From positions 682,001 to 746,000 of the forward strand of contig NZ_SZUA01000002.1 of the NCBI RefSeq assembly GCF_005239095.1: 64,000 nt of DNA, read 5' to 3'. A program made the translations under genes and the position numbers. The stretch is from Luteimonas gilva (GTDB lineage Bacteria > Pseudomonadota > Gammaproteobacteria > Xanthomonadales > Xanthomonadaceae). The notes under the pieces were generated by a model that saw nothing but the letters and a program-made list of their open reading frames with translations, searched no databases and was not told the origin of the DNA. Each line of letters opens with the position of its first letter. The stretch's first letter is position 1. Shown one piece after another: positions 1 through 8,916 of this stretch.

Positions 1-320
1 TCCGGCATTTCCTCGATGCAGGGTCCGCACCAGCTGGCCCAGACGTTGATCAGCAACGGCCGGCCGGCATAGGCCTTCGGCAGCTCGACGGCCTGGCCGT
101 CGAGACCGGACAAGGCGAAAGCGGGCACCGGTTCGCTGCGCTTGGCTACTTTCAGGCCCGTGGGCGTCGGCGGCGCGGTCGCCGACAGCACGCTTTGCGC
201 GGCGCGCTGGCCGATCTCGGTCTTCAGCAGCGGTCCCGGCCCGTTCGTCAGCAGCGACGCGGCCACGCCCAGCGCGCCCGCGACCACGGCGACCAACACG
301 ATCTTGGCGGTATTGCCCAT
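1..320 (-). CDS. TlpA-like thioredoxin-fold protein, 3' part missing
   Basis: Read on the minus strand, the product starts MGNTAKIVLVAVVAGALGVA, an N-terminal membrane anchor or signal, and later has the redox motif WASWCGPC followed by IEEMP, typical of TlpA/ResA thiol-disulfide reductases facing the periplasm. The window edge cuts the gene just after that motif, so the rest of the thioredoxin fold is not visible. Its ATG overlaps the TGA of dsbD by one base (TGATG), implying translational coupling. DsbD normally feeds electrons to such proteins, which fits the operon order cutA-dsbD-tlpA. The family call rests on the WCxxC context. Confidence 0.8.
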   Translation of the reverse strand, partial: MGNTAKIVLVAVVAGALGVAASLLTNGPGPLLKTEIGQRAAQSVLSATAPPTPTGLKVAKRSEPVPAFALSGLDGQAVELPKAYAGRPLLINVWASWCGPCIEEMP

Positions 321-2797
321 CAGCGCGCCTGCGCGCTGCGCTGGACGAAAGCGTCGGCTTTTTCGAAACCGACCAAACGCAATTCGCGCCGTTCCGCGCC
401 GTCGGCGAAGAACAAAGTGGCCGGCGGGCCGATGATGCCGAAGCGCTTCATCAGCGCCTGATCGAGGTCGTCGTTGGCGGTGACGTCGGCTTTCAACAGC
501 ACGAAATCGGCGAGCGCGGCGTGCACGGCGGGTTCGGCGAAGGTGTACTTCTCCATTTCCTTGCAGGACACGCACCAGTCGGCGTAGAAATCGAACAGCA
601 GCGGCTTGCCGGCGGCGCGCGCGGCGGCGAGTTCGCGGTCCAGGTCGGCCGACGATTTGATCATGCGGAACGGCAGCTCGCGCGTTTCGCGCTTGCCGCC
701 GATCGCGCCCGCGAGGGGTTGCAGCGGATCCTTGCCGCCGGCCATCGCGCCCAGCAGTTCCGCCGCGCCGACCACCGCCAGCAGCAAGCCGAAGAAGCGC
801 GCGATCCAGCGCGTGCGCTCGCCGCTATCGGGCCGCGCCAGCGAGAACGCCCAGGCCGCGACGGCCAGCGCCAGCACGCCGTACAAGGCCAACGTCGCCG
901 CGCCGGGCAGGATCCGCGACAGCATCCAGATCGCCAAGCCGACGAAGACGAAGCCGAACACGCGCTGCACCGCCGTCATCCACGGCCCCGAAGTCGGCAT
1001 GCCGCGTCCGGCGGCCACGCCGAAGGCCAGCAGTGGCGCGCCCATCCCCATCGCCAGCAGGAACAAGGCCGCGCCGCCGAACACCGCGTCGCGGGTCTGG
1101 CTGATGAACAGCACCGCGCCGGCCAACGGAGGCGCCACGCAAGGGCCGACGATCAGCGCCGACAGCATGCCCATCGCCGCCACGCCCCACAGCGAGCCGC
1201 CGCGCTGCTTGTCGCTGATCGCGCCGAGCTTGGCGCGCAGGAAGGCGGGCAATTGCAATTCGTACAAGCCGAACATAGACAGCGATAGCGCGACGAACAG
1301 CGCTGCGAAGGCAACGATCACCCACGGTTTCTGGAACGCGGTTTGCAGATTGGCGCCCGCGCCCAGCAACCCGGCGAGTACGCCGGCGACGGTGAACACC
1401 ACCGCGCTGGCCAGCACGTAGACCAACGACAGCGAAAACGCGCGCATCGCGCCGACCCGCTCGCCGCGGCCGGCGATCAGGCCGGAGAGGATCGGGATCA
1501 TCGGCAGCACGCAAGGCGTGAACGCCAACAGCAAGCCTGCGACGAAGAAGCCGAGCAGGGCGAGCCAACGGTGCGAGCCGGCGAGCGCGGCGGCGAGGCG
1601 GCTGTCTTCGGCTTGCGAGGCGGCGTCGCCGCTCTGTTCTTTTGTAGAAGCGGCTTCAGCCGCGAGCTCTTTCTCAGGAACGATAGGCGTGGGGGTCGCT
1701 TCTTCCTGTTGGGAAGAGCTCGCGGCTGAAGCCGCTCCTATAGAAGCCGCTCCTGCAAGTGCGGCTTGGTCGTTTTTCGAAGTTGCGGCGCCCGCCGGAA
1801 TCGATAACGCCACCGTGCGCGTCATCGGCGGATAGCAGATGCCGTCGTTCTGGCAGCCCTGGAAAGTCGCGGTCAACGTCGCCTTGCGCGCGTCGGCCAC
1901 GCTGCGCGCGAGCGGCACCGGCAAATCGATTTGGTCGAAATAGACGACCACATCGCCGAAATGCTCGTCGCGATGCGCCACGCCTTTCGGCCACGCGGGC
2001 TTGCCCAGCATCACACCATCGGCGCCCTCGAGTTTCAGCGCCGTCTTGTCGCGGTACAGGTAATAGCCCTTCGCAGGCGTGAAGCGCAGCAGCAGCGCGT
2101 TGCCGCCGTCGGCGATGGCTTCGAATTTGAATGCTTGCTCGGGCGGCAGCGGCAACGCATCGGCGGCGCCGTTCGCCGCGATGCCTTGCGCGGATGCGCC
2201 GCCCGCGCCGAGCGATTTGCCGAAAGCGGAGAAGCCCGCGTCGCCGCTGTTGCTTTTTGTAGGAGCGGCTTCAGCCGCGAGCGGTTGATTTTGAGATTGC
2301 GCGGAGCTCTGATCGGAAGAGCTCGCGGCTGAAGCCGCTCCCACAGAACCCGATCCCATAGGCAAGCTCACCGATAGCGTGCGCGTCTGCGGCGGATAGC
2401 ACACGCCCAGATCCGCGCAGCCTTGGTATTTCACCTTCAGCGAAACCTGGCGCGCCTGCCCGATCGTCGCTCCCGGCAGCGTCGCGACCAATTCGCCGCG
2501 ATAGGTTTCCACCGGGCCGAAGAATTCGTCGGTGTGCTTCTTGCCGTTCGGCAGTTGCAACGGCTTCGCCTGGAATCCCGTGGCTTGCACGGAGATGCGG
2601 TGGCGGTACAAGTAATAGCCGTCGGCGATCTTCCAGCGCAATTGGATGCGATCGGGCGCGGGCGCGTTCGCGCTGAGCGCGAAGGCTTGATCCACCGGCA
2701 ACAGATCGTCCTCGTCGACCGCGCCGGCCGGCAGAGCCGCGGCCGCAGCCAACGACAACAGGAAGGCGGCCAAGCCGCGCACGCGCAACGCCATCAT
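320..2797 (-). CDS. dsbD: Thiol:disulfide interchange protein DsbD with duplicated N-terminal domain
   Basis: About 825 residues. DsbD passes electrons from cytoplasmic thioredoxin across the inner membrane to periplasmic thiol oxidoreductases. A signal peptide (MMALRVRGLAAFLLSLAAAA) is followed by two DsbD-alpha domains, each with a Cys pair (GCADLGVCYPP and GCQNDGICYPP), then a CcdA-like membrane domain (FTPCVLPMIPILSG) and a C-terminal thioredoxin domain with WCVSCK near residue 742. Most DsbD proteins have one alpha domain, so this one is longer than usual. The two Ala/Ser-rich linkers are encoded by palindromic repeats. The start overlaps the cutA stop (ATGATGA, 2794-2797); ATG at 2794 is an equally possible start. 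Confidence 0.93.
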   Translation of the reverse strand: MMALRVRGLAAFLLSLAAAAALPAGAVDEDDLLPVDQAFALSANAPAPDRIQLRWKIADGYYLYRHRISVQATGFQAKPLQLPNGKKHTDEFFGPVETYRGELVATLPGATIGQARQVSLKVKYQGCADLGVCYPPQTRTLSVSLPMGSGSVGAASAASSSDQSSAQSQNQPLAAEAAPTKSNSGDAGFSAFGKSLGAGGASAQGIAANGAADALPLPPEQAFKFEAIADGGNALLLRFTPAKGYYLYRDKTALKLEGADGVMLGKPAWPKGVAHRDEHFGDVVVYFDQIDLPVPLARSVADARKATLTATFQGCQNDGICYPPMTRTVALSIPAGAATSKNDQAALAGAASIGAASAASSSQQEEATPTPIVPEKELAAEAASTKEQSGDAASQAEDSRLAAALAGSHRWLALLGFFVAGLLLAFTPCVLPMIPILSGLIAGRGERVGAMRAFSLSLVYVLASAVVFTVAGVLAGLLGAGANLQTAFQKPWVIVAFAALFVALSLSMFGLYELQLPAFLRAKLGAISDKQRGGSLWGVAAMGMLSALIVGPCVAPPLAGAVLFISQTRDAVFGGAALFLLAMGMGAPLLAFGVAAGRGMPTSGPWMTAVQRVFGFVFVGLAIWMLSRILPGAATLALYGVLALAVAAWAFSLARPDSGERTRWIARFFGLLLAVVGAAELLGAMAGGKDPLQPLAGAIGGKRETRELPFRMIKSSADLDRELAAARAAGKPLLFDFYADWCVSCKEMEKYTFAEPAVHAALADFVLLKADVTANDDLDQALMKRFGIIGPPATLFFADGAERRELRLVGFEKADAFVQRSAQAR
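1644..1740. repeat. Family A palindromic repeat inside dsbD
   Basis: The arms read GTAGAAGCGGCTTCAGCCGC and GCGGCTGAAGCCGCTCCTA around a loop of about 50 bases. The element lies wholly inside dsbD, in frame, and encodes part of the linker between the second alpha domain and the membrane domain (AASAASSS ... ELAAEAASTK). A further partial arm follows at 1743-1757. Confidence 0.85.
2259..2345. repeat. Family A palindromic repeat inside dsbD, second copy
   Basis: Arms GTAGGAGCGGCTTCAGCCGC and GCGGCTGAAGCCGCTCCCAC. It is in frame in dsbD and encodes the linker between the two alpha domains (GAASAASSSDQ ... PLAAEAAPTK). The sequence is the same family found between genes throughout the window. 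Confidence 0.88.
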
Positions 2798-3120
2798 CGA
2801 TCCTCTTCGCGCGTCTGCGCCGCGATCCAGTCCAGGTAGGCGGGCCATCCGCCCGCCGTTTCGACCGCGATCACTTCGGGGAGTTCATAAGGATGCAGCT
2901 CGACGATCCGCTCCGACACCCGCTTCAGCCGGTCCGTTGTCGTTTTGATCAGCAGCAGGGTCTCTTCGGCGCTTTCGATTTTGCCCTGCCAGCGGTACAC
3001 CGAACGCATGCCGGACAGCAGGTTCACGCAGGCCGCCAGCCGCTCTTCCACCAAGGCCGCGGCGATGCGGCCGGCGGTTTCAGGATCGGGGCAAGCGCAG
3101 AGGCAGACCAGGGCGGACAA
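2794..3120 (-). CDS. cutA: CutA divalent-cation tolerance protein
   Basis: About 108 residues, the usual CutA length. The protein forms a small cytoplasmic trimer; genetic links to metal tolerance and to dsbD are known in the family, but its biochemistry is unsettled. Visible family features: VCLCACPDPETA at the N-terminus, EERLAACVNLL, the SVYRWQGKIE strand, TTTDRLKRVSERI, HPYELPEVIAV, and YLDWI at the end. The frame stays open far upstream across the doc gene, but homology begins at LSALVCLC, so I chose TTG at 3120; no strong ribosome-binding site is seen there. The stop overlaps the dsbD start. Confidence 0.85.
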   Translation of the reverse strand: MSALVCLCACPDPETAGRIAAALVEERLAACVNLLSGMRSVYRWQGKIESAEETLLLIKTTTDRLKRVSERIVELHPYELPEVIAVETAGGWPAYLDWIAAQTREEDR

Positions 3121-3182
3121 GTTATTTCGCCGGCGGAAAGGGCGTATAGGGTAGCCGACGGCGTATTCGCAGGCTTCCGAGC

Positions 3183-3578
3183 TTATTCCGACCGGGCCAG
3201 GTGCGCCCTGAGCCAGTCGGCGAGCTCCGTCTCGCCGACATCGCCGGCGGCGAGCGCGAGCAGTTCGCGCACGCATTCGACGTTGGAAGCCGTCAGCTGC
3301 CATCCGTTGATGTTGAGGAAGGTTTCCATCGCCACCAAGGCGCTGCGCTTGTTGCCGTCGACGAAAGGATGGTTGCGGGCGATGCCGAAACCGTACGCGG
3401 CCGCGAGAGTCGCCATGTCTGGCGGGGGCTCGCCGTAGCTCCACAATTGCTGCGGGCGGGCCAAAGCGCTGGCCAGTAGCCCCTCGTCCCGCACGCCTAC
3501 CGCTCCGCCATGTTCGGCGAGCTGGTATTCGTGCACGGCGACGATCAGTGCGGTTTCGAGCCAAACGGGCTCGTTCAT
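3183..3578 (-). CDS. doc: Doc-type Fic-domain toxin
   Basis: 131 residues. Doc toxins phosphorylate elongation factor EF-Tu and arrest translation. The Fic/Doc signature HPFVDGNKRSA (residues 70-80) is intact, with the catalytic His and the NKR phosphate-binding segment. The N-terminal LIVAVHEYQLAEHGG and GLLASALARPQQ segments are also typical of Doc. The ATG overlaps the antitoxin stop by four bases (ATGA), giving the antitoxin-first order common in such pairs. The upstream frame is open but unrelated to the family, which supports the ATG at 3578. Confidence 0.9.
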   Translation of the reverse strand: MNEPVWLETALIVAVHEYQLAEHGGAVGVRDEGLLASALARPQQLWSYGEPPPDMATLAAAYGFGIARNHPFVDGNKRSALVAMETFLNINGWQLTASNVECVRELLALAAGDVGETELADWLRAHLARSE

Positions 3579-3802
3579 TTGGCGAGTTCGCGCAGTGCGT
3601 CGCGGCGGCGGCGCATGACTTCCTCGGCGGCCTCCATCTGCCGCGCGAACTCCGGGTCGTACTGGCTGATCCGGTAGCCGTCCGGCGCTTCGGTCAGATA
3701 CAGCAGGTCGCCTTCGCGCACGCGCAGCTTGGCCAGCACGTCCTTGGGCAGGATCACGCCGACGGAGTTGCCGATGCGGCTGAGTTTGAGAGTCGAGGTC
3801 AT
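3575..3802 (-). CDS. AbrB/MazE-type antitoxin paired with Doc
   Basis: 75 residues. The N-terminal half is a SpoVT/AbrB swapped-hairpin DNA-binding domain (KLSRIGNSVGVILPKDVLAKL ... GDLLYL). The C-terminal half is a charged helix (FARQMEAAEEVMRRRRDALREL) of the kind that wraps and neutralises the toxin. Classical doc partners are Phd-like; an AbrB-type partner is also common in databases. It overlaps doc by four bases. A perfect inverted repeat just upstream (3823-3848) is a likely autoregulatory operator. Confidence 0.88.
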   Translation of the reverse strand: MTSTLKLSRIGNSVGVILPKDVLAKLRVREGDLLYLTEAPDGYRISQYDPEFARQMEAAEEVMRRRRDALRELAK

Positions 3803-3822
3803 GATTCCACTGTGCCGGATCC

Positions 3823-3848
3823 GATGTTATTACGCAAGTTATAACATC
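3823..3848 (-). promoter_or_regulatory. Candidate operator of the toxin-antitoxin operon
   Basis: A perfect 8-bp inverted repeat, GATGTTAT and ATAACATC, with a 10-base AT-rich spacer lies 21 bases upstream of the antitoxin ATG. AbrB-type antitoxins usually bind such palindromes to repress their own operon. The function is inferred from position and symmetry. Confidence 0.55.
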
Positions 3849-3936
3849 AAAAATCGCTAAAGACCTCTTGAAAGCCCGCCGCCGCCGCCCCACATCCCAG
3901 CAATCCCGGCGCGCCGGGTTTTTTCGGTCCCCGGCG

Positions 3937-3966
3937 TTGGCAGTCGTCATATTCGACTGCTAAAAT
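3937..3966 (+). promoter_or_regulatory. groESL promoter with CIRCE-like HrcA operator
   Basis: A promoter-like pair is visible: TTGGCA (3937-3942) and TAAAAT (3961-3966) with an 18-base spacer. The same stretch reads TTGGCAGTC-N9-GACTGCTAA, which matches the CIRCE consensus TTAGCACTC-N9-GAGTGCTAA at 15 of 18 positions with exact spacing. HrcA repression by binding over the promoter is therefore likely. The shared mutation in both arms (C to G and G to C) keeps the symmetry. Confidence 0.65.
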
Positions 3967-4010
3967 CGCTGGTCCATCCCGTTACGAATCAGCCACTTAA
4001 GAGGGTCGCA

Positions 4011-4298
4011 ATGAATCTCAAGCCGCTCTACGACCGCGTGGTCGTCAAGCCGATCGAAGCCGACGAAGTCTCCGCCGGCGGCATCCTGATCCCCGACAAC
4101 GCCAAAGAGAAGCCGACCAAGGGCGAAGTGATCGCCGTGGGCGAAGGCAAGGCGCTGGACAACGGCAACCTGCGTGCGCCGAAGGTCAAGGTCGGCGACA
4201 AGGTCATCTACGGCCAGTACTCGGGTTCCTCGTACAAGCACGAAGGCACCGAATACAAGATCGTGCGCGAAGACGACATCCTCGCCGTCCTCGGCTGA
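4011..4298 (+). CDS. groES: Co-chaperonin GroES
   Basis: 95 residues, the standard length. GroES caps the GroEL ring and works in cytoplasmic protein folding. The start [18 protein letters not shown], the mobile-loop region [20 protein letters not shown], and the C-terminal [14 protein letters not shown] are canonical. A GAGGG ribosome-binding site precedes the ATG. It is followed by groEL, but a palindromic repeat lies between the two genes. The operon probably reads from the CIRCE-like promoter upstream. Confidence 0.98.
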   Translation: MNLKPLYDRVVVKPIEADEVSAGGILIPDNAKEKPTKGEVIAVGEGKALDNGNLRAPKVKVGDKVIYGQYSGSSYKHEGTEYKIVREDDILAVLG

Positions 4299-4309
4299 TC
4301 CCGCTTTTT

Positions 4310-4380
4310 GTAGAGCGGAGCTTGCTCCGCTGCTTTTAGTCAAGCTCGAAACAAGAGCAGCGGAGCGAGCTCCGCTCTAC
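4310..4380. repeat. Family B palindromic repeat between groES and groEL
   Basis: Arms GTAGAGCGGAGCTTGCTCCG and its near complement GCGAGCTCCGCTCTAC, loop about 30 bases. Transcribed as part of the groESL mRNA it would form a long hairpin 49 bases before the groEL start. Confidence 0.85.
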
Positions 4381-4404
4381 ACAAGAAAAGAGCAACCGCA
4401 ATAA

Positions 4405-6069
<1,665 letters not shown>

Positions 6070-6092
6070 GCCGATCCGTCATCCGTTGCATC

Positions 6093-6122
6093 GAAAGGCC
6101 CGCGCGAGCGGGCCTTTCTTTT
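6093..6122 (+). terminator. Rho-independent terminator of groESL
   Basis: Perfect 11-bp stem GAAAGGCCCGC / GCGGGCCTTTC with a GCGA loop, followed by TTCTTTT. Confidence 0.9.
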
Positions 6123-6187
6123 ACCGGAACGCGGCCCGCGCGATGCCGTCGTTCCGAGCGCGAAGCCTGCGATCCGGCGGGGAGCGG

Positions 6188-7051
6188 TCAGCCCTCGGCT
6201 TCGACCAGCAAGGCGATGTAGTCCCGCAGCGTCACCGCACCTCTCGCCGGCTCGCCGGGCACTTCGAAATCCGAATCGGCGGTCGCGGCGGTCATCCGCG
6301 CATAAGAATCCGCCGCTGCAGGCGAAAATCCCAGTTCGCGGAAAGCTTCTTCCCACTGCGTCCGGGGCAAGACCTCCAGAGCGACCGGCCGTCCCAGCGC
6401 CTGCTGGAACGCCAGTGCCGCGTCCGCGAAGGAATATCTTTCCGGCCCTTCCGCATAAGTGACGCCGGTGTCGGCGGGAGATTCCTGCAACAACCGCGCG
6501 GCGATCTTGCCCAGGTCCTCGGGAGCCGCCATGGGAATCTTCAGGTCGGCGGGATACATCGACGGCAGCCGCCCTCGCTTCGCCTGGCCGAGCATGCCGT
6601 CGAAATTGCTGTAGTAGTAAGCCGCGCGGATGCAGTGGGCGGGGATCGGTTGTCGTTCCAGGCCCTGTTCGAATTCGTAAAGAACGTTCAAGTCGCCGCA
6701 CCGTTCTCCGGGCTGTGCGCCGCCGGTGGATTCGGCGACCACCTTTTCCAAGCCGGAATCCTGCAATGCTTCGAGGATGCAGCGCACCGTTTCGCGTTCC
6801 TCGCGATCCGTATCCGTATCGATGGGCGCGGGCGGGTTCAGCAGGAACGCGCGCCGTCCGCGCTTGAAGGCCTGCCGGAGCTGGTCTACGGAGCGGACAT
6901 CGTCGATCACGCAAGCGTCCGCGCCGCGGCCGCGCCATTCCTCCGCTTTGGCGGCATCGCGGGTAACGACGACGACGGCCTGTTTCTGCGCCAACAGGTT
7001 CGACGCGACGGACGAACCGACGTGACCCGTGGCGCCCATGACCACATACAT
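6188..7051 (-). CDS. NmrA-like NAD(P)-binding oxidoreductase
   Basis: 287 residues. The N-terminal Rossmann motif MYVVMGATGHVGSSVASNLL (GxxGxxG) marks an atypical SDR of the NmrA/HSCARG type, some of which sense NADP(H) and others reduce quinones. The segments VVVVTRDAAKAEEWRGRGAD and STGGAQPGE agree with that family. The start at 7051 is set by a strong AGGAGG ribosome-binding site; the longer open frame upstream lacks homology. The neighbour 7166 onward is divergent. The substrate cannot be inferred. Confidence 0.82.
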   Translation of the reverse strand: MYVVMGATGHVGSSVASNLLAQKQAVVVVTRDAAKAEEWRGRGADACVIDDVRSVDQLRQAFKRGRRAFLLNPPAPIDTDTDREERETVRCILEALQDSGLEKVVAESTGGAQPGERCGDLNVLYEFEQGLERQPIPAHCIRAAYYYSNFDGMLGQAKRGRLPSMYPADLKIPMAAPEDLGKIAARLLQESPADTGVTYAEGPERYSFADAALAFQQALGRPVALEVLPRTQWEEAFRELGFSPAAADSYARMTAATADSDFEVPGEPARGAVTLRDYIALLVEAEG

Positions 7052-7165
7052 CGCGTACCTCCTCTGTATTCTGCCGCGCCGAAGTAATACAACGCGCCGC
7101 CGTTCGCATGCCGTGATTTTTCCGCCAAGAAACCGGAACGCGCCGGGCCGGGCTACACTGCCGCG

Positions 7166-8779
7166 ATGAACGACACCAACGACGTCCTGATCATCGGCGG
7201 CGGCCACAACGGCCTGGTCTGCGCGGCTTATCTCGCCGCGGCGGGGCTGAAAGTGAAGGTGCTGGAACGCCGCAACATCGTCGGCGGCGCCGCAGTCACC
7301 GAGGAATTCCACCCCGGCTTCCGCAATTCCACCGCCAGCTACACGGTCAGCCTGCTCAATCCGAAGGTGATCCACGATTTGCGCCTGGCCGAGCACGGCC
7401 TACGCGTGGTCGAGCGGCCGTACGCGAATTTCCTGCCGTTGCCGGACGGACGTGCGTTCCGCTTGGGCGGCGAACACACCCAGGCCGAAGTGGCGAAGTG
7501 GAGCGCTCGCGACGCGCAGCGCTTGCCCGACTACTACGCCATGCTCGACCGCGTCGTCGCGGTGCTGCGCGAACTGATGCAGCGCGCGCCGCCGAACGTC
7601 TCGGACCGTTTCGTGCTCGCCGATTGGCTGGCCTCGCTGTCCGCGGCCAAGCAGCTCAAGCATCTGGACATGCGCGGCCGGCGCGACTTGCTGGATTTGT
7701 TCACCAAGTCCGCCGGCGAACTGCTCGACCGGTGGTTCGAATCCGAACCGTTGAAGGCGACGCTAGGCTGGGACTCGGTGGTCGGCAATTTCGCCAGTCC
7801 GTACACGCCGGGCTCGGCCTACGTGCTGCTGCATCACGTGTTCGGCGAAGTGAACGGCAAATCCGGCGTCTGGGGCCATGCGATCGGCGGCATGGGCGCG
7901 ATCACCCAAGCCATCGCCAAGGAATGCGCGGCGCGCGGCGTCGAAGTCGAGATCGGTTCGGGCGTGGAGCGCGTGATCGTGGAAGGCGGGCGCGCCGCGG
8001 GCGTCGTCCTCGCCGACGGGCGCGAATTGCGCGCGAAGACGGTCGTGTCGAACCTCAATCCGAAGCTGCTCTACCAAAAATTGATTCCGCGCGAGCAGCT
8101 CGACGCGAATACGGCCGAGCGCGCCGACCGCTACCGCTGCGGTTCCGGCACGTTCCGCATGAACGTGGCTTTGTCGGAGCTGCCGGATTTCGCCGCCGCG
8201 CCCGGCACGCAGCTGCAGCCGCACCATCAAAGCGGCATCCTGATCGGGCCGTCGTTGCGCTATTTCGAGCAAGCCTATTTCGATGCCAAATCGAAAGAAC
8301 ACAATGCCGGCTGGTCGCGCGCGCCGATCGTGGAGGTAGTGATTTCGTCCACGTTGGACGACACGCTCGCGCCGCCGGGCCAGCACGTCGCCAGCCTGTT
8401 CTGCCAGCATGTGCATCCGGACGTGGACGGCGGTTGGGACGCGCATCGCGACACCGTCGCGAATTTGATGATCGACACCGTCGACGCCTACGCGCCGAAT
8501 TTCCGCCGCAGCGTGCTCGGCTACCGCGCGCTGTCGCCGCTGGATCTGGAGCGCGAGTTCGGCCTGGTCGGCGGCGACATCTTCCACGGCTCGCTGGGCC
8601 TGGACCAAGTGTTCAGCGCGCGGCCCTGGCTGGGGCAGGGCAATTACCGCGGCGCCTTGCGCGATCTGTATTTGTGCGGATCGGGGACGCATCCCGGCGG
8701 CGGCGTGACCGGCTTGCCGGGGCGCAACGCCGCACGCGAAATCCTGCGCGACCTGAAGCGCGGCCCGCGGCCGGATTGA
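7166..8779 (+). CDS. FAD-dependent phytoene dehydrogenase-like oxidoreductase (PYROXD2 type)
   Basis: 537 residues. The N-terminal FAD dinucleotide-binding motif DVLIIGGGHNGLVCAAYLA and VLERRNIVGGAAVTEE, and the C-terminal GxHPGGGVTGLPGRNAA segment, are typical of the phytoene desaturase/PYROXD2 group. No carotenoid genes lie nearby, so a carotenoid role is not supported; PYROXD2-like proteins are of unclear function. The gene stands alone, followed by a family A repeat. Confidence 0.85.
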   Translation: MNDTNDVLIIGGGHNGLVCAAYLAAAGLKVKVLERRNIVGGAAVTEEFHPGFRNSTASYTVSLLNPKVIHDLRLAEHGLRVVERPYANFLPLPDGRAFRLGGEHTQAEVAKWSARDAQRLPDYYAMLDRVVAVLRELMQRAPPNVSDRFVLADWLASLSAAKQLKHLDMRGRRDLLDLFTKSAGELLDRWFESEPLKATLGWDSVVGNFASPYTPGSAYVLLHHVFGEVNGKSGVWGHAIGGMGAITQAIAKECAARGVEVEIGSGVERVIVEGGRAAGVVLADGRELRAKTVVSNLNPKLLYQKLIPREQLDANTAERADRYRCGSGTFRMNVALSELPDFAAAPGTQLQPHHQSGILIGPSLRYFEQAYFDAKSKEHNAGWSRAPIVEVVISSTLDDTLAPPGQHVASLFCQHVHPDVDGGWDAHRDTVANLMIDTVDAYAPNFRRSVLGYRALSPLDLEREFGLVGGDIFHGSLGLDQVFSARPWLGQGNYRGALRDLYLCGSGTHPGGGVTGLPGRNAAREILRDLKRGPRPD

Positions 8780-8803
8780 GGCCGGAACGGCGTTCGCTTT
8801 CCT

Positions 8804-8884
8804 GTGGGAGCGGCTTCAGCCGCGAGCTCTTCGATCAGTCTGCTGTGATCTGAAGAAAGAGCTCGCGGCTGAAGCCGCTACCAC
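8804..8884. repeat. Family A palindromic repeat
   Basis: GTGGGAGCGGCTTCAGCCGC and GCGGCTGAAGCCGCTACCAC arms between the two FAD oxidoreductase genes, 32 bases before the next ATG. Confidence 0.85.
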
Positions 8885-8916
8885 AAAAAGCGAAATACGC
8901 CTCGCAGGGAGGGAAA

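Noticed and set aside
3905..3924. CCCGGCGCGCCGGG followed by six T as a terminator
   Set aside because: No plus-strand gene lies upstream and the stem has only five pairs with a four-base loop, so I did not annotate it; it may be chance or part of the groES leader.
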